Shown here piece after piece: positions 17,446 through 25,629 of a stretch of 64,000 nucleotides of DNA. Source of the DNA: JBBDMC01 sp963826055 (GTDB lineage: Bacteria; Pseudomonadota; Alphaproteobacteria; Rhizobiales; Kaistiaceae). The notes under the pieces were generated by a model. The model searched no databases, had not been told where the DNA came from, and saw only the letters and a program-made list of their open reading frames with translations. Made by a program: the position numbers and the translations under genes. Each line of letters begins with the position of its first letter. Positions within the stretch are counted from its first letter, which is position 1. Where the stretch lies: NCBI GenBank assembly GCA_963826055.1, contig CAWGVO010000018.1, positions 372,001 to 436,000 on the forward strand, read 5' to 3'.

Positions 17446-19119
17446 GTGCCTGGGAATTCAGGGAAGACCGTCGCGGACGAGTTGTTCCGCATTCTCGCGG
17501 AACGCGGTGTCGAGTTCCTGTTCGCAAATGCGGGTACGGACTTTTCGCCGATCATCGAGGCCCTCGCGAAGGCCGAGACACTGGGAACGCCCACTCCGCG
17601 CCCGGTGACCGTGCCGCACGAAGCCATCGCCGTGTACATGGCGCAAGGCTACTACCTGATGACCGAGCGGCCGCAGAGCGTGATGGTCCACGTCAATGTG
17701 GGCACCGCCAATGCGCTGGGCGGTCTCATCAACCTTGCGCGTGCGAACATCCCGGTGCTGATGTTTGCCGGGCGGACTCCGCTTGTCGAGCAGGGGCTGG
17801 CGGGCGCGCGGGACCGCAATATCCAATGGGCCCAGGAGGCTTTCGACCAGGCCGGCATGCTCCGCGAGTACATGAAGTGGGATTATGAGTTGCGGAACGC
17901 GGTGCAATTGGAGGACGTGCTCAACCGGGCCATCCAGGTGGCGATGAGCGAGCCGCGCGGTCCGGTGTACATTTCGCTGCCGCGAGAGGTTCTTGCCTTT
18001 CCCGCGGTCGAAGCGCCGGGACAGTTCCCCGTCGTGCCGTCTAACGCCGCCCCCGACCCTGCCTACATCACCAGGATCGCCGAGTGGGTTCGGGCCGCCA
18101 GGTCGCCGCTCGTCATAACCTCCGGAATGAAGCGGGGTGATACGGGGTTGGGCAAGTTTGCCGAAACCTACGGCATTCCGGTGCTGCACCACGTGCCGCA
18201 ACACAACGCCCTCGACGGCGACCACCCTTGCAACATCGGCCTCGGCCCTTCGCGGGCAACGATCGAAGCCGACCTTATCCTGGTTCTGGAGTGCGACGTC
18301 CCCTGGATACCCTCTCTCGAAACCCTGAGGGAGGACTGCAAGGTCGTTCACGTCGGGCCCGATCCGAGCTTTGAATCCTATCCTCTGCGCGTATTCAGGT
18401 CTGACCTTGCCTTGCGCTCGAGCGGCGCTCTTGCGCTGGAGGCCCTGAGCCGGGAGCTGGGCAAGCCGAACGGGCCCTTTGCGCAAGACATCTCCGCACG
18501 CCGGGAACGCATCGCGGTTCTGCGGGCGCAGATGCTTGCTGCCGCCGAAGCGGCGCTGAACGAGCCGGGGCTGCCATCAGCGCTGGTGACGCGGACGCTG
18601 AGCGAGGTGAGTGGTGACGATTGCATCTACGTCTCCGACTATTCGCTGCTGCAGCCATACCTCGGCAACCTCAAGCCCGGACAGTATATCGGCATGAGCC
18701 CCTCCGGCGCTCTTGGCTGGGGCATGGGGGTGGCGCTCGGCGTCAAGCTCGCCTCGCCGGAGAGCCTCGTGGTGGCGGGGGTGGGCGACGGGTCATATTT
18801 CTTCAGCGAGCCGCTCGCTGCCCACCACCTTTCGCGGGCGGAGAACCTTCCGACCCTCACCGTCATCTACAACAACCGGCGGTGGGGCGCCGTCGAAAAC
18901 GCCGTTCGCCGGCTTCATCCCGACGGGTACGCCATGAGCAGCAACCACCCGCCACTCACGATGCTTGAACCATCGCCGGATTTCGAGAAGCTGGTGGAAG
19001 TCGTGGGCGGCGCCGGATTTCGGGTCGACAGCCGCGATCAGTTGCGCCCGACGCTTGCCCGCGCGGTCGACGCGGTTCGCGATGGCCGGCAGGCCGTCGT
19101 CAACGTCCTCGTGAACTGA
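17446..19119 (+). CDS. Thiamine-diphosphate-dependent enzyme (acetolactate synthase/benzoylformate decarboxylase superfamily)
   Basis: The 557-residue protein starts at GTG 17446, seven bases after AAAGGA. It has the three-domain layout of ThDP 2-oxoacid decarboxylases and carboligases: the Pyr domain with the cofactor-activating Glu59 (VPHEAIAVYMAQGY), a central domain, and the PP domain with the ThDP/Mg motif from GDGSYFF (447) to NN (476-477). Such enzymes decarboxylate 2-oxoacids to aldehydes, or condense them. Beside an aldehyde dehydrogenase, a 2-oxoacid decarboxylase role is a reasonable inference. It is not a typical IlvB, lacking a neighbouring IlvN subunit. Confidence 0.88.
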   Translation: MPGNSGKTVADELFRILAERGVEFLFANAGTDFSPIIEALAKAETLGTPTPRPVTVPHEAIAVYMAQGYYLMTERPQSVMVHVNVGTANALGGLINLARANIPVLMFAGRTPLVEQGLAGARDRNIQWAQEAFDQAGMLREYMKWDYELRNAVQLEDVLNRAIQVAMSEPRGPVYISLPREVLAFPAVEAPGQFPVVPSNAAPDPAYITRIAEWVRAARSPLVITSGMKRGDTGLGKFAETYGIPVLHHVPQHNALDGDHPCNIGLGPSRATIEADLILVLECDVPWIPSLETLREDCKVVHVGPDPSFESYPLRVFRSDLALRSSGALALEALSRELGKPNGPFAQDISARRERIAVLRAQMLAAAEAALNEPGLPSALVTRTLSEVSGDDCIYVSDYSLLQPYLGNLKPGQYIGMSPSGALGWGMGVALGVKLASPESLVVAGVGDGSYFFSEPLAAHHLSRAENLPTLTVIYNNRRWGAVENAVRRLHPDGYAMSSNHPPLTMLEPSPDFEKLVEVVGGAGFRVDSRDQLRPTLARAVDAVRDGRQAVVNVLVN

Positions 19120-19150
19120 AGTCAAAAAACAAAAGCGGGAGTTTCTGGGG

Positions 19151-20683
19151 ATGGAAGAGCTAGGGTTGGCGTCGGCGAGCAAACGCGCGCCGACGGCTGA
19201 TGACGAACGCGTGTGCCCAAAAAGCCTGCGTGAGTGGATGAAAACGATCGAGCGTCTGGGAGAATTGAAGCGCATCGTCAAGCCGGTCGCCCTCAAGGAA
19301 GAGCTTTCGGCCATCACCTATCTGGTGGCACGGGAGGAGTCTGCGCCGGCCCTGCTGTTCGAGGCGTTCAGCGATCACCGCGGCGTCGGCAAGATCCTGA
19401 CCAACATGCTGTCATCGAGCGTCACGCGCTACGCGGTCGCATTGGGCCTCGACCCGAAAGCGTCACTGCCGGAGCTCATCCAGAAGACCCGGGACATCAT
19501 GACCCGGCGCGTTCCCCCGAAGATGATCTCCGCGGAAGACGCTACCGTGAACGAGATCGTGCTCGTCGGCGACGACATCGACCTGACCCGGTTGCCGGTG
19601 CCCCAATTCTGGCCCGGTGACGGCGGCCGCTACATCGGCACCGGCGACGTCACCTTTACGCGTCATCCCGACCTGCCGCGGATCAACGTCGGGGTCTACC
19701 GGCAGATGCTGCACGGACCGCGCAGCGTCGGCATGTACTGCTCGCCCGGCAAGCACGGCAGGCTCGACCGCGAAGCCTGGTGGGCACGCGGCGAACCGTG
19801 CGAGGTGGTCGCCGCCTACGGCGTCGACCCGATCCTCTTCATGGTCGGGGCCCAGTCCATGGCAATGGACGACAGCGAGCTCGACATCGCCGGCGGCATG
19901 ATGGCGGCGCCCGTTGAGTTGGCCCCCGGCGTCGCAACCAGCCTGCCGATTCCGGCCCACGCGGAGATCGTGATCGAGGGGGTCCTCAGGCCCGGCAACG
20001 ACAAACTGGAAGGACCGCTGGGCGAGTTCACCGGCTACTACGGTGGCGTCCAGGCGATGCAGCCGGTCATCGACGTGAAGGCGCTCCACATGCGCCGGGA
20101 CCCGATCCTGACGGCCGCCCTCATGGCAAACTATCCGTCGTGCGAGATCGGCGCTTACTACGCCATCATGCGTTCGGCGCGCGTCTGGGACGACCTGACG
20201 AAACTTGGCATCCCCGGCATCAAGGGAGTCTATGCCCACCCCGCCGCCGCATCCGGGTGGGGGATGCTGGTCGTCTCGGTGCAGCAGCTCTATGCCGGCC
20301 ACGTCGCACAGGTGCTTGCCCTCGCCGGCCAATCGCCTTCGGCCGCCTACTTCACAAAATGGATCGTCGCCGTTGACGACGACGTCGACCCGACGGACCT
20401 CAATCAGGTCCTGTGGGCGCTCAGCACACGCTGCAATCCGGCCGACGACCTGGATATCCAGCGCAACACGTGGTCGACGGGGCTCGACCCCAGCCAATAT
20501 GTGTTCGAGAACCGACCCTATGGGTCGAAAGCGTACATAAATGCCTGCAAGCCCCACCGGTACCTGAAAGAGTTTCCTCAACGGACACTGATCCGCGAGT
20601 CGGTCTACCGCGACATTGCCGCGAGGTGGACCGAGCTAGGTCTCCAGGGGCGCCCGCCGCACGTGCCTGCCTTCCACGCCTGA
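19151..20683 (+). CDS. UbiD-family decarboxylase (prenylated-FMN dependent)
   Basis: The 510-residue protein matches UbiD/Fdc decarboxylases, which use prenylated FMN to remove or add carboxyl groups on aromatic or alpha,beta-unsaturated acids. The catalytic set can be read: Arg184 in NVGVYRQMLHGPRSVGMY, and Glu287 and Glu292 in LEGPLGEFTGYY, with the same five-residue spacing as Glu277/Glu282 of fungal Fdc1. DDDVDPTDLNQVLWAL near the C terminus is also a family mark. The cofactor maker UbiX is not in this window. It sits mid-operon, 31 bases after the ThDP gene. A non-oxidative decarboxylation of a hydroxybenzoate-like or acrylic acid intermediate is an inference. Confidence 0.92.
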   Translation: MEELGLASASKRAPTADDERVCPKSLREWMKTIERLGELKRIVKPVALKEELSAITYLVAREESAPALLFEAFSDHRGVGKILTNMLSSSVTRYAVALGLDPKASLPELIQKTRDIMTRRVPPKMISAEDATVNEIVLVGDDIDLTRLPVPQFWPGDGGRYIGTGDVTFTRHPDLPRINVGVYRQMLHGPRSVGMYCSPGKHGRLDREAWWARGEPCEVVAAYGVDPILFMVGAQSMAMDDSELDIAGGMMAAPVELAPGVATSLPIPAHAEIVIEGVLRPGNDKLEGPLGEFTGYYGGVQAMQPVIDVKALHMRRDPILTAALMANYPSCEIGAYYAIMRSARVWDDLTKLGIPGIKGVYAHPAAASGWGMLVVSVQQLYAGHVAQVLALAGQSPSAAYFTKWIVAVDDDVDPTDLNQVLWALSTRCNPADDLDIQRNTWSTGLDPSQYVFENRPYGSKAYINACKPHRYLKEFPQRTLIRESVYRDIAARWTELGLQGRPPHVPAFHA

Positions 20684-20699
20684 AACGGAGTGCCAATCG

Positions 20700-21485
20700 A
20701 TGCAACCGTCAATCCTGCAGCAACTGGCGCAAGCCATTCTCTCCGGCAGCGTCAAGGTCATCGACCTCTCGGCGACGCTCACGCCGCAGACGCCGGTGAT
20801 CAAGCTGCGGGCTCCCTTCGCCCAGTCGGCGCCGGTAAGCATCGAGTGCATCTCCGAGTACGATGAACGCGGCGCCAACTGGTATTGGAACAATCTCCAT
20901 TTCGGAGAGCACACCGGCACCCATTTCGACGCGCCGATCCACTGGAAGAGCGGCCGTCATCATCAGGACGGATCGACCGACCGCCTTTCGGTCCAGCGCC
21001 TTGTCGCCCCTGCATGCGTTCTCGATTTCTCGGCGGAGGCGGCTGCCGATCCTGACTTTCTTCTTCAGCCGTCCCACATCGAGGCGTGGGAAGCCATCCA
21101 TGGCCGCATTCCGGCCAGGAGCTGGGTCCTCTTCCGAACCGACTGGTCAAGGAAGAACGGCTCGACGGAAGCATTCCTGAACATGAAAGACGATGGTGGA
21201 CACGCCCCCGGGCCTTCCGCCGACGCCGTCCGGCTGCTGGCCGAAGACCGCGACGTGAACGGATGGGGGGTAGAGACGGTCGGCACCGACGCCGGCCAGG
21301 GTTTCCGTCTCGACCCGCCCTCGCCGGCCCACACGATCATGCACGCGAACAACAAGTTCGGTCTGGCAAGCCTCTGCAACCTCGATCTGCTGCCACCGAC
21401 CGGAGCCTTGCTGATCACACCACCGCTGAAGCTCCTCAACGGATCGGGAAGCCCAATCCGCGTTTTGGCGCTCGTCATGGCGTGA
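20700..21485 (+). CDS. Cyclase-family metal hydrolase (kynurenine formamidase-like)
   Basis: This 261-residue protein belongs to the cyclase family (PF04199), metal-dependent hydrolases of amides, formamides and isatin-type lactams. The diagnostic metal-binding motif HTGTHFDAPIH stands at residues 71-81, and a second conserved block WGVETVGTDAG lies at about 185-195. GGAG lies nine bases before ATG 20700. The gene follows ubiD-like by 16 bases and precedes DUF1330 by six. In this operon it probably opens an amide or lactam, or hydrolyses a formyl group, as in kynurenine formamidase; the exact bond is unknown. Confidence 0.9.
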   Translation: MQPSILQQLAQAILSGSVKVIDLSATLTPQTPVIKLRAPFAQSAPVSIECISEYDERGANWYWNNLHFGEHTGTHFDAPIHWKSGRHHQDGSTDRLSVQRLVAPACVLDFSAEAAADPDFLLQPSHIEAWEAIHGRIPARSWVLFRTDWSRKNGSTEAFLNMKDDGGHAPGPSADAVRLLAEDRDVNGWGVETVGTDAGQGFRLDPPSPAHTIMHANNKFGLASLCNLDLLPPTGALLITPPLKLLNGSGSPIRVLALVMA

Positions 21486-21491
21486 CCTATC

Positions 21492-21776
21492 ATGGTTGCC
21501 TACGTTGTGAGCCTGAATGACATCGAAAACGCGGCCGCGTTCGAGCAGTATGCGGCGATCGCCCGGCGCATCACGCCTCTGCATGGAGGACGCGTGATTG
21601 CACGCGGTCCCGGCGTGTCGCTGGAAGGCGATGACGTCCCCTCGCGCGTGCTGGTCATCGAATTCGACTCCGAAGAGCAGGCGAGGGCCTTCTACACCTC
21701 GAGCGAATATGAAACCGCCCGCCAGCTAAGGTCGGGGGCCGGCCAGGTTCGCCTGCTTCTGGTACCGGGCGCCTGA
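21492..21776 (+). CDS. DUF1330 family protein
   Basis: A 94-residue protein with the DUF1330 dimeric alpha-beta barrel pattern: MVAYVVSLNDIENAAAFEQYAA, GGRVIARG, SRVLVIEFDSEEQARAFYTSSEY, and a closing LLLVPG. The biochemical role of DUF1330 is not established; the fold resembles small heme-free monooxygenase or isomerase-like proteins often found in catabolic operons. It is tightly packed after the cyclase gene (six bases) and so is likely translated together with it. Confidence 0.85.
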   Translation: MVAYVVSLNDIENAAAFEQYAAIARRITPLHGGRVIARGPGVSLEGDDVPSRVLVIEFDSEEQARAFYTSSEYETARQLRSGAGQVRLLLVPGA

Positions 21777-21830
21777 CCGTGCGCGGCGGCGGGATCGACG
21801 GGCCCGAGCTCGCAAAACAGGCCGCGAAGG

Positions 21831-23535
21831 GTGGAGGCGCCGGGCTTCCCTCCTTCCGGAGCTCCGGTGCGCTGGACCTGCGACCACACGGAGGTCGAAG
21901 GATATGCCGGCGAAAGCCTCGCGGCGAGCCTGACCGCGATCGGAAAGCGTCCACTGGCCGCGACCGCCAAGGGTGCGCCGCCGCGGGCTCTTCTGCGGCA
22001 TGGGCGTTTGCTGGGACTGCTCCGTCTCGGTCGACGGCATACCCGGCACGCGTTCGTGCGGAATCCCGTTGGCCGCTGGAATGAACGTGGAAACCGGCAA
22101 AGGGGCGGCGATACGACCGGCCGGTGACACGACCGAAGTCGAGCGGCTGGCGCCGGATGTGCTCATCGTCGGCTCCGGGCCGGCCGGGTTGACGGCTGCG
22201 CTCGCAGCGCAAAGTTGCGGCCTCGACGTCCTGCTGGTCGACGAGCGGACGAGCCTTGGCGGCCAATACTTCAAGCCGTTGGCGCCGAGCCACCGCTTCG
22301 TTCCGCCGGCGAGTGCCGACGAACAGTTCCGGACCGGTCGTCAACTCACCGACGCGGTGACCGCGTCCGCAATCACCTGCCGCACCGGCACGACCGTTTG
22401 GGGAGCATGGCATCCCCTTGAGCTCGCCGCCTTCAGCGGCAATCGCAGCCTGCTGATGGCCCCCAAGCGTCTGATTCTGGCAACCGGCGCATTCGAGCGG
22501 GCAATGCCCATCCCCGGATGGACGCTTCCGGGATGCATGACATCGGGCGCCGCTCAAATGCTCGTTCGATCCAACCGCGTGTCACCCGGACGCAAGGTGG
22601 TCGTGTCCGGAAACGGACCCCTCAATCTTCAGGTCGCAGCCGAGCTGGTTGCCGGCGGAGTCGATGTGACGGTGGCCGAGGCGTCCAACCCGTTTGCGCC
22701 ACGGCGCTTCTCATCGCTGCTGGGAATGGCAGTCGCCGACCCCCGGCTCGCCGCCGACGGTGTCAATCTTGCCGCCCGCCTTCGCAATCGCATTCTCTAT
22801 TCCGCCGCCGCGATCGCAGTGCACGGAACCGACGCGGTCAGCGCCGTGACCCTCGCCCGCATAGACCACGACGGCAAGCCGGTTCCGGGAACCGACCGAA
22901 CCATCGACGCGGACGCGGTCTGCCTCGGCTATGGCTTCTGGCCCAGCAACGAGATTGCCCGCGCGCTTGGCTGCCGACATGAGTTTGACCCGGCGGGCAT
23001 GCCACGGCCGCATCGGGACGAAAACTGCCAGAGCAGCGTCAACGGCGTGTACATCGCTGGCGATTCAGCCGGGCTTGGCGGTGCAAAGGCCGCCATGCAG
23101 GAGGGCGCCGTTGCCGGATACGAGGCGGCAAGGTCGCTCCTCGGGACGTTGCCTCCCCTCGCCGAAAGCAAGTTGACCGACGCCCGGTCCAGGCTGCACC
23201 GGCAAAGTCGCTTCCAGCGCCATCTCTGGCGCGCCTTCGCCCGGCCGCAGGGATGGCTCCGGCTGGCGACGGATGAAACCGAGATCTGCCGTTGCGAGGG
23301 GGTGACCCTCGGTCGCATCCGGTCTGCGATCGAGCAAGGAGCCGGCGCGATCGGCTCGCTCAAACGCGAGACGCGCGCCGGGATGGGGCCGTGTCAGGGC
23401 CGCTATTGTTCGCCGCTTCTCCGCGACTTGATCGGCGCGAGTGAAGGCCCGAGCGACGAGGATGGACTTTTCGCCCCACGACCGCCGGCGAGGCCGGTGC
23501 CCTTCGGACTGGCAGCCGTGGACACCGCCGAATGA
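21831..23535 (+). pseudogene. Fused 2Fe-2S / FAD-NAD / BFD-Fe-S oxidoreductase (HcnA-HcnB-like); frameshifted
   Basis: The chain has an N-terminal 2Fe-2S Fer2_4 domain, an FAD/NAD(P)-binding oxidoreductase with VLIVGSGPAGLTAAL, and a C-terminal BFD-like Fe-S domain (CRCEGVT then GPCQGRYC). The first part, VRWTCDHTEVEGYAGESLAAS, is in one frame; the cluster ligands FCGMGVCWDC and all later domains are in another. Removing one base near the GGG at 21971-21973 rejoins them to about 567 residues. GTG 21831 is the first in-frame start but is uncertain. Relatives are hydrogen cyanide synthase HcnA+HcnB, opine oxidase and D-hydroxyproline dehydrogenase subunits, which act with a DadA-type partner; that partner follows with a four-base overlap. 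Confidence 0.8.
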
Positions 23536-24677
23536 TGCCCGCATCGGCCGACGCGATCGTGATCGGCGGCGGCGTCATGGGTTGTTCGGTCGCCTACTAC
23601 CTCGCCAAGCGCGGGCTCAAGCCGGTGGTCCTGGAGCGTGGCGAGCTGAACGAGCAGTCGTCCGGCTCCAATGCCGGAAGCCTGCACGTTCAGATGCTGG
23701 CCCAGTTCGCCCGCTTCGACGATCCGGCAATCATGGCCGCGGTGGAACGAACGCTCGCGCTTCACGCTGCCGGCGTGGAGGAATGGCGGAGCCTGGCGGG
23801 CGAACTTGCCGAGCCCATCGAGATTCAGGTGAACGGTGGGATAACGGTGGCCAGCGACGAGGCTGACTACCGCTTCCTCTCCGAAAAGGTGGCGCGGGAG
23901 ACAAGAGCCGGGATTACCGTCCACCTGCTGGATGCGGGGGAGGCGCGGACAATCGCCCCCTACCTTTCACCCGGCATCGCGGGGGCCGCCTATTGCCCGA
24001 ATGAAGGCCGGCTCAATCCTGCCCTGGCGACCACGGTCATCGCGCGCGCGGCGGAAAAACGAGGCGCCACCTTTCTCCGGCATACGCCGCTCCGTGGATT
24101 GAAACGCGCGGGTTCGCGCCTCGTCGCACAAACCCCTGCGGGCGAGGTGACCAGCGACGTCGTCGTCAATGCCGCGGGCCCGTGGGCCGACGAGGTGGCA
24201 GCAATGATGAACGTGTCGATCCCGATGGACCGCGGCGTGCTGCAGATGAACGTCAGCGAGGTGGCACCGCCGTTCCTGCCACATCTGATCCAGCATGCCT
24301 CCAGGCGCCTCACCATGAAGCAGGCGACCAACGGCAACGTGCTCGTTGGCGGCGGATGGCCCGGCCGGCTGGACGACAGGGGCCGACCGGAGGTCTTGCG
24401 GAAAAGCATCGCGGGCAATCTGACCGTGGCCTGCGGCGTCATCCCGCAACTCGCAGGATTGAACCTCATCCGCACCTGGGCCTCGATCGTGTCGCGCGTG
24501 CCGGACTACAATCCGGTGCTCGGCGCGCTGGACAGCGTGCCCGGTTTCTATCAGGCGCTTGCCATCCCGAACGGCTTCACCCTCGGTCCGATCTGCGCCC
24601 GCCTCCTGGTCGCGGACATATTCGGTGAGCCCCCGGAATGGGACATGGCGCCATTCTCGCCAAAGCGTTTCAACTGA
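23532..24677 (+). CDS. FAD-dependent amino acid/amine oxidase (DadA/HcnC type)
   Basis: The 381-residue protein has an N-terminal FAD-binding motif (AIVIGGGVMGCSVAYYLAKRG, residues 8-28), ERGELNEQSSGSNAG, VVNAAGPWADEVA, and a C-terminal GFTLGP, which is the DAO-family architecture. It would oxidise a secondary or primary amine (D-amino acid, opine or imino acid) to an imine, passing electrons through the Fe-S/FAD protein encoded directly upstream, whose stop it overlaps (ATGA). The two together resemble the catalytic core of HcnBC, opine oxidase or D-hydroxyproline dehydrogenase. Which amine is oxidised is unknown. Confidence 0.9.
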   Translation: MMPASADAIVIGGGVMGCSVAYYLAKRGLKPVVLERGELNEQSSGSNAGSLHVQMLAQFARFDDPAIMAAVERTLALHAAGVEEWRSLAGELAEPIEIQVNGGITVASDEADYRFLSEKVARETRAGITVHLLDAGEARTIAPYLSPGIAGAAYCPNEGRLNPALATTVIARAAEKRGATFLRHTPLRGLKRAGSRLVAQTPAGEVTSDVVVNAAGPWADEVAAMMNVSIPMDRGVLQMNVSEVAPPFLPHLIQHASRRLTMKQATNGNVLVGGGWPGRLDDRGRPEVLRKSIAGNLTVACGVIPQLAGLNLIRTWASIVSRVPDYNPVLGALDSVPGFYQALAIPNGFTLGPICARLLVADIFGEPPEWDMAPFSPKRFN

Positions 24678-24694
24678 ACCGAGAGAGGCTGCAG

Positions 24695-25084
24695 ATGCAC
24701 AAAACCCGCAATCCACCCACGATCGCTGAACCCCCTCCGTTCGGCATGTTCAGCCATTCCGTCGAGGTGCGGCCAAATGCGCGCTATCTTTTCATCTCCG
24801 GCCAGTCGGGCGTCCGCGCCGACGGATCGCTGGCAGGCGACCTTGCGGCGCAGGCGGAGCAGACATTCGCCAACATCGGCGCGGTGCTGGCGGATGCCGG
24901 GATGGAGGCTGCCCACCTGGTCAAGATCGTAACGTTTATCGTCGGCGATCAAGACCTGACGGGCTACCGGGAGGCCCGCGCGCGCTTTCTTGGTGATGCG
25001 CGGCCGGCGGCAACCCTGGTCAAGGTGTCGGGCCTGGCAGTTCCCGGCTGGCTTATCGAGGTGGAAGCTGTCGCCGCGGCATGA
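24695..25084 (+). CDS. Rid-family (YjgF/YER057c/UK114) protein lacking the catalytic Arg
   Basis: A 129-residue trimeric-type Rid protein; ATG 24695 is preferred because GAGAGG lies about seven bases before it. Classical RidA hydrolyses reactive enamine/imine intermediates with an Arg in the sequence PARSCVEV. Here the equivalent stretch is RPAATLVKVSGL, so Ala replaces that Arg, which places it with the Rid subfamilies not proven to be imine deaminases. Following directly after an amine oxidase, handling of an imine-related product remains a sensible guess. It is the last gene of the 15-kb operon. Confidence 0.87.
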   Translation: MHKTRNPPTIAEPPPFGMFSHSVEVRPNARYLFISGQSGVRADGSLAGDLAAQAEQTFANIGAVLADAGMEAAHLVKIVTFIVGDQDLTGYREARARFLGDARPAATLVKVSGLAVPGWLIEVEAVAAA

Positions 25085-25099
25085 AACCGAGGGACATGT

Positions 25100-25336
25100 T
25101 CAGAAAGCCTTGTGTGCAATGATCGTGTAGGTATCGCGGATGCCATCCAGCGTTTGCACCTTTTCACTGACAAACCGTCCGATGTCGACATCCGGCTCGA
25201 CGTAGAACTTCACAAGCAGGTCATAGTTCCCGGCGGTCGAGAATATTTCCGAGGCGATGTCCGCGTCCGCTATGTCGGACGCGACCTTGTACGCCCTTCC
25301 GAGTTCACACTTGATCTGAACGAAGAATGCTTTCAT
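25100..25336 (-). CDS. Stand-alone Lrp/AsnC ligand-binding (RAM) domain protein
   Basis: The 78-residue protein is only the effector-binding RAM domain of Lrp/AsnC regulators: MKAFFVQIKCELGRAYKVASDIAD, then AGNYDLLVKFYVEPDVDIGRFVSEKVQTLDGI, with the usual beta-alpha-beta-beta-alpha-beta order. There is no DNA-binding helix-turn-helix. Such lone RAM proteins bind amino acids and can modulate full-length Lrp-type partners or enzymes. It is encoded opposite to the operon, convergent with the Rid gene (15 bases) and divergent from the binding-protein gene at 25630. Confidence 0.88.
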   Translation of the reverse strand: MKAFFVQIKCELGRAYKVASDIADADIASEIFSTAGNYDLLVKFYVEPDVDIGRFVSEKVQTLDGIRDTYTIIAHKAF

Positions 25337-25629
25337 TGCCCGATCTGCCAGTCTTTCCGATCAGAACCCGCCGTCCCGGAAGACCCTACAGGGCGGGCCG
25401 TTGAGCGTCCATCGCTGGCCTGAAGACGGGCGACGATGTCGCGAGCGCCTCGCCACCGAAAAATCCGTCAAAATCACGGGGGCGCATGCCCACTTCGCCG
25501 GCATGCGCGCCCAACAAGTCACCTTTACACTGTCAGGCCGGGTGTTTAGCGTGGGCCAACCTGTGGGTCCACGACCTCAGACTACTTTCATGAAACTCAA
25601 AATACAAAGCCAGAGGGGTGTAACGGAAC
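25337..25629. promoter_or_regulatory. Divergent control region between RAM gene and importer-2 binding protein
   Basis: No gene is supported in these 293 bases. The main structure is a hairpin at 25482-25508: GCGCATGCC and GGCATGCGC as perfect nine-base arms with a nine-base loop, extended by GGG and CCC with one bulged base (25478-25512). No T-run follows, so it is more likely an operator or leader structure than a terminator. A weak promoter-like TTTACA lies at about 25523-25528. GAGGGG precedes the start of the binding protein. Confidence 0.45.

Noticed and set aside
17446..19119. Naming the ThDP enzyme ilvB or benzoylformate decarboxylase
   Set aside because: The cofactor motifs fit the whole superfamily; nothing in the sequence alone fixes the substrate, and no small IlvN subunit is adjacent.
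14945..24677. Firm assignment of the operon as an L-hydroxyproline pathway
   Set aside because: The dehydrogenase pair, DapA homologue and aldehyde dehydrogenase fit in part, but no epimerase is present, and UbiD, ThDP, M14 and cyclase genes do not belong to that pathway.
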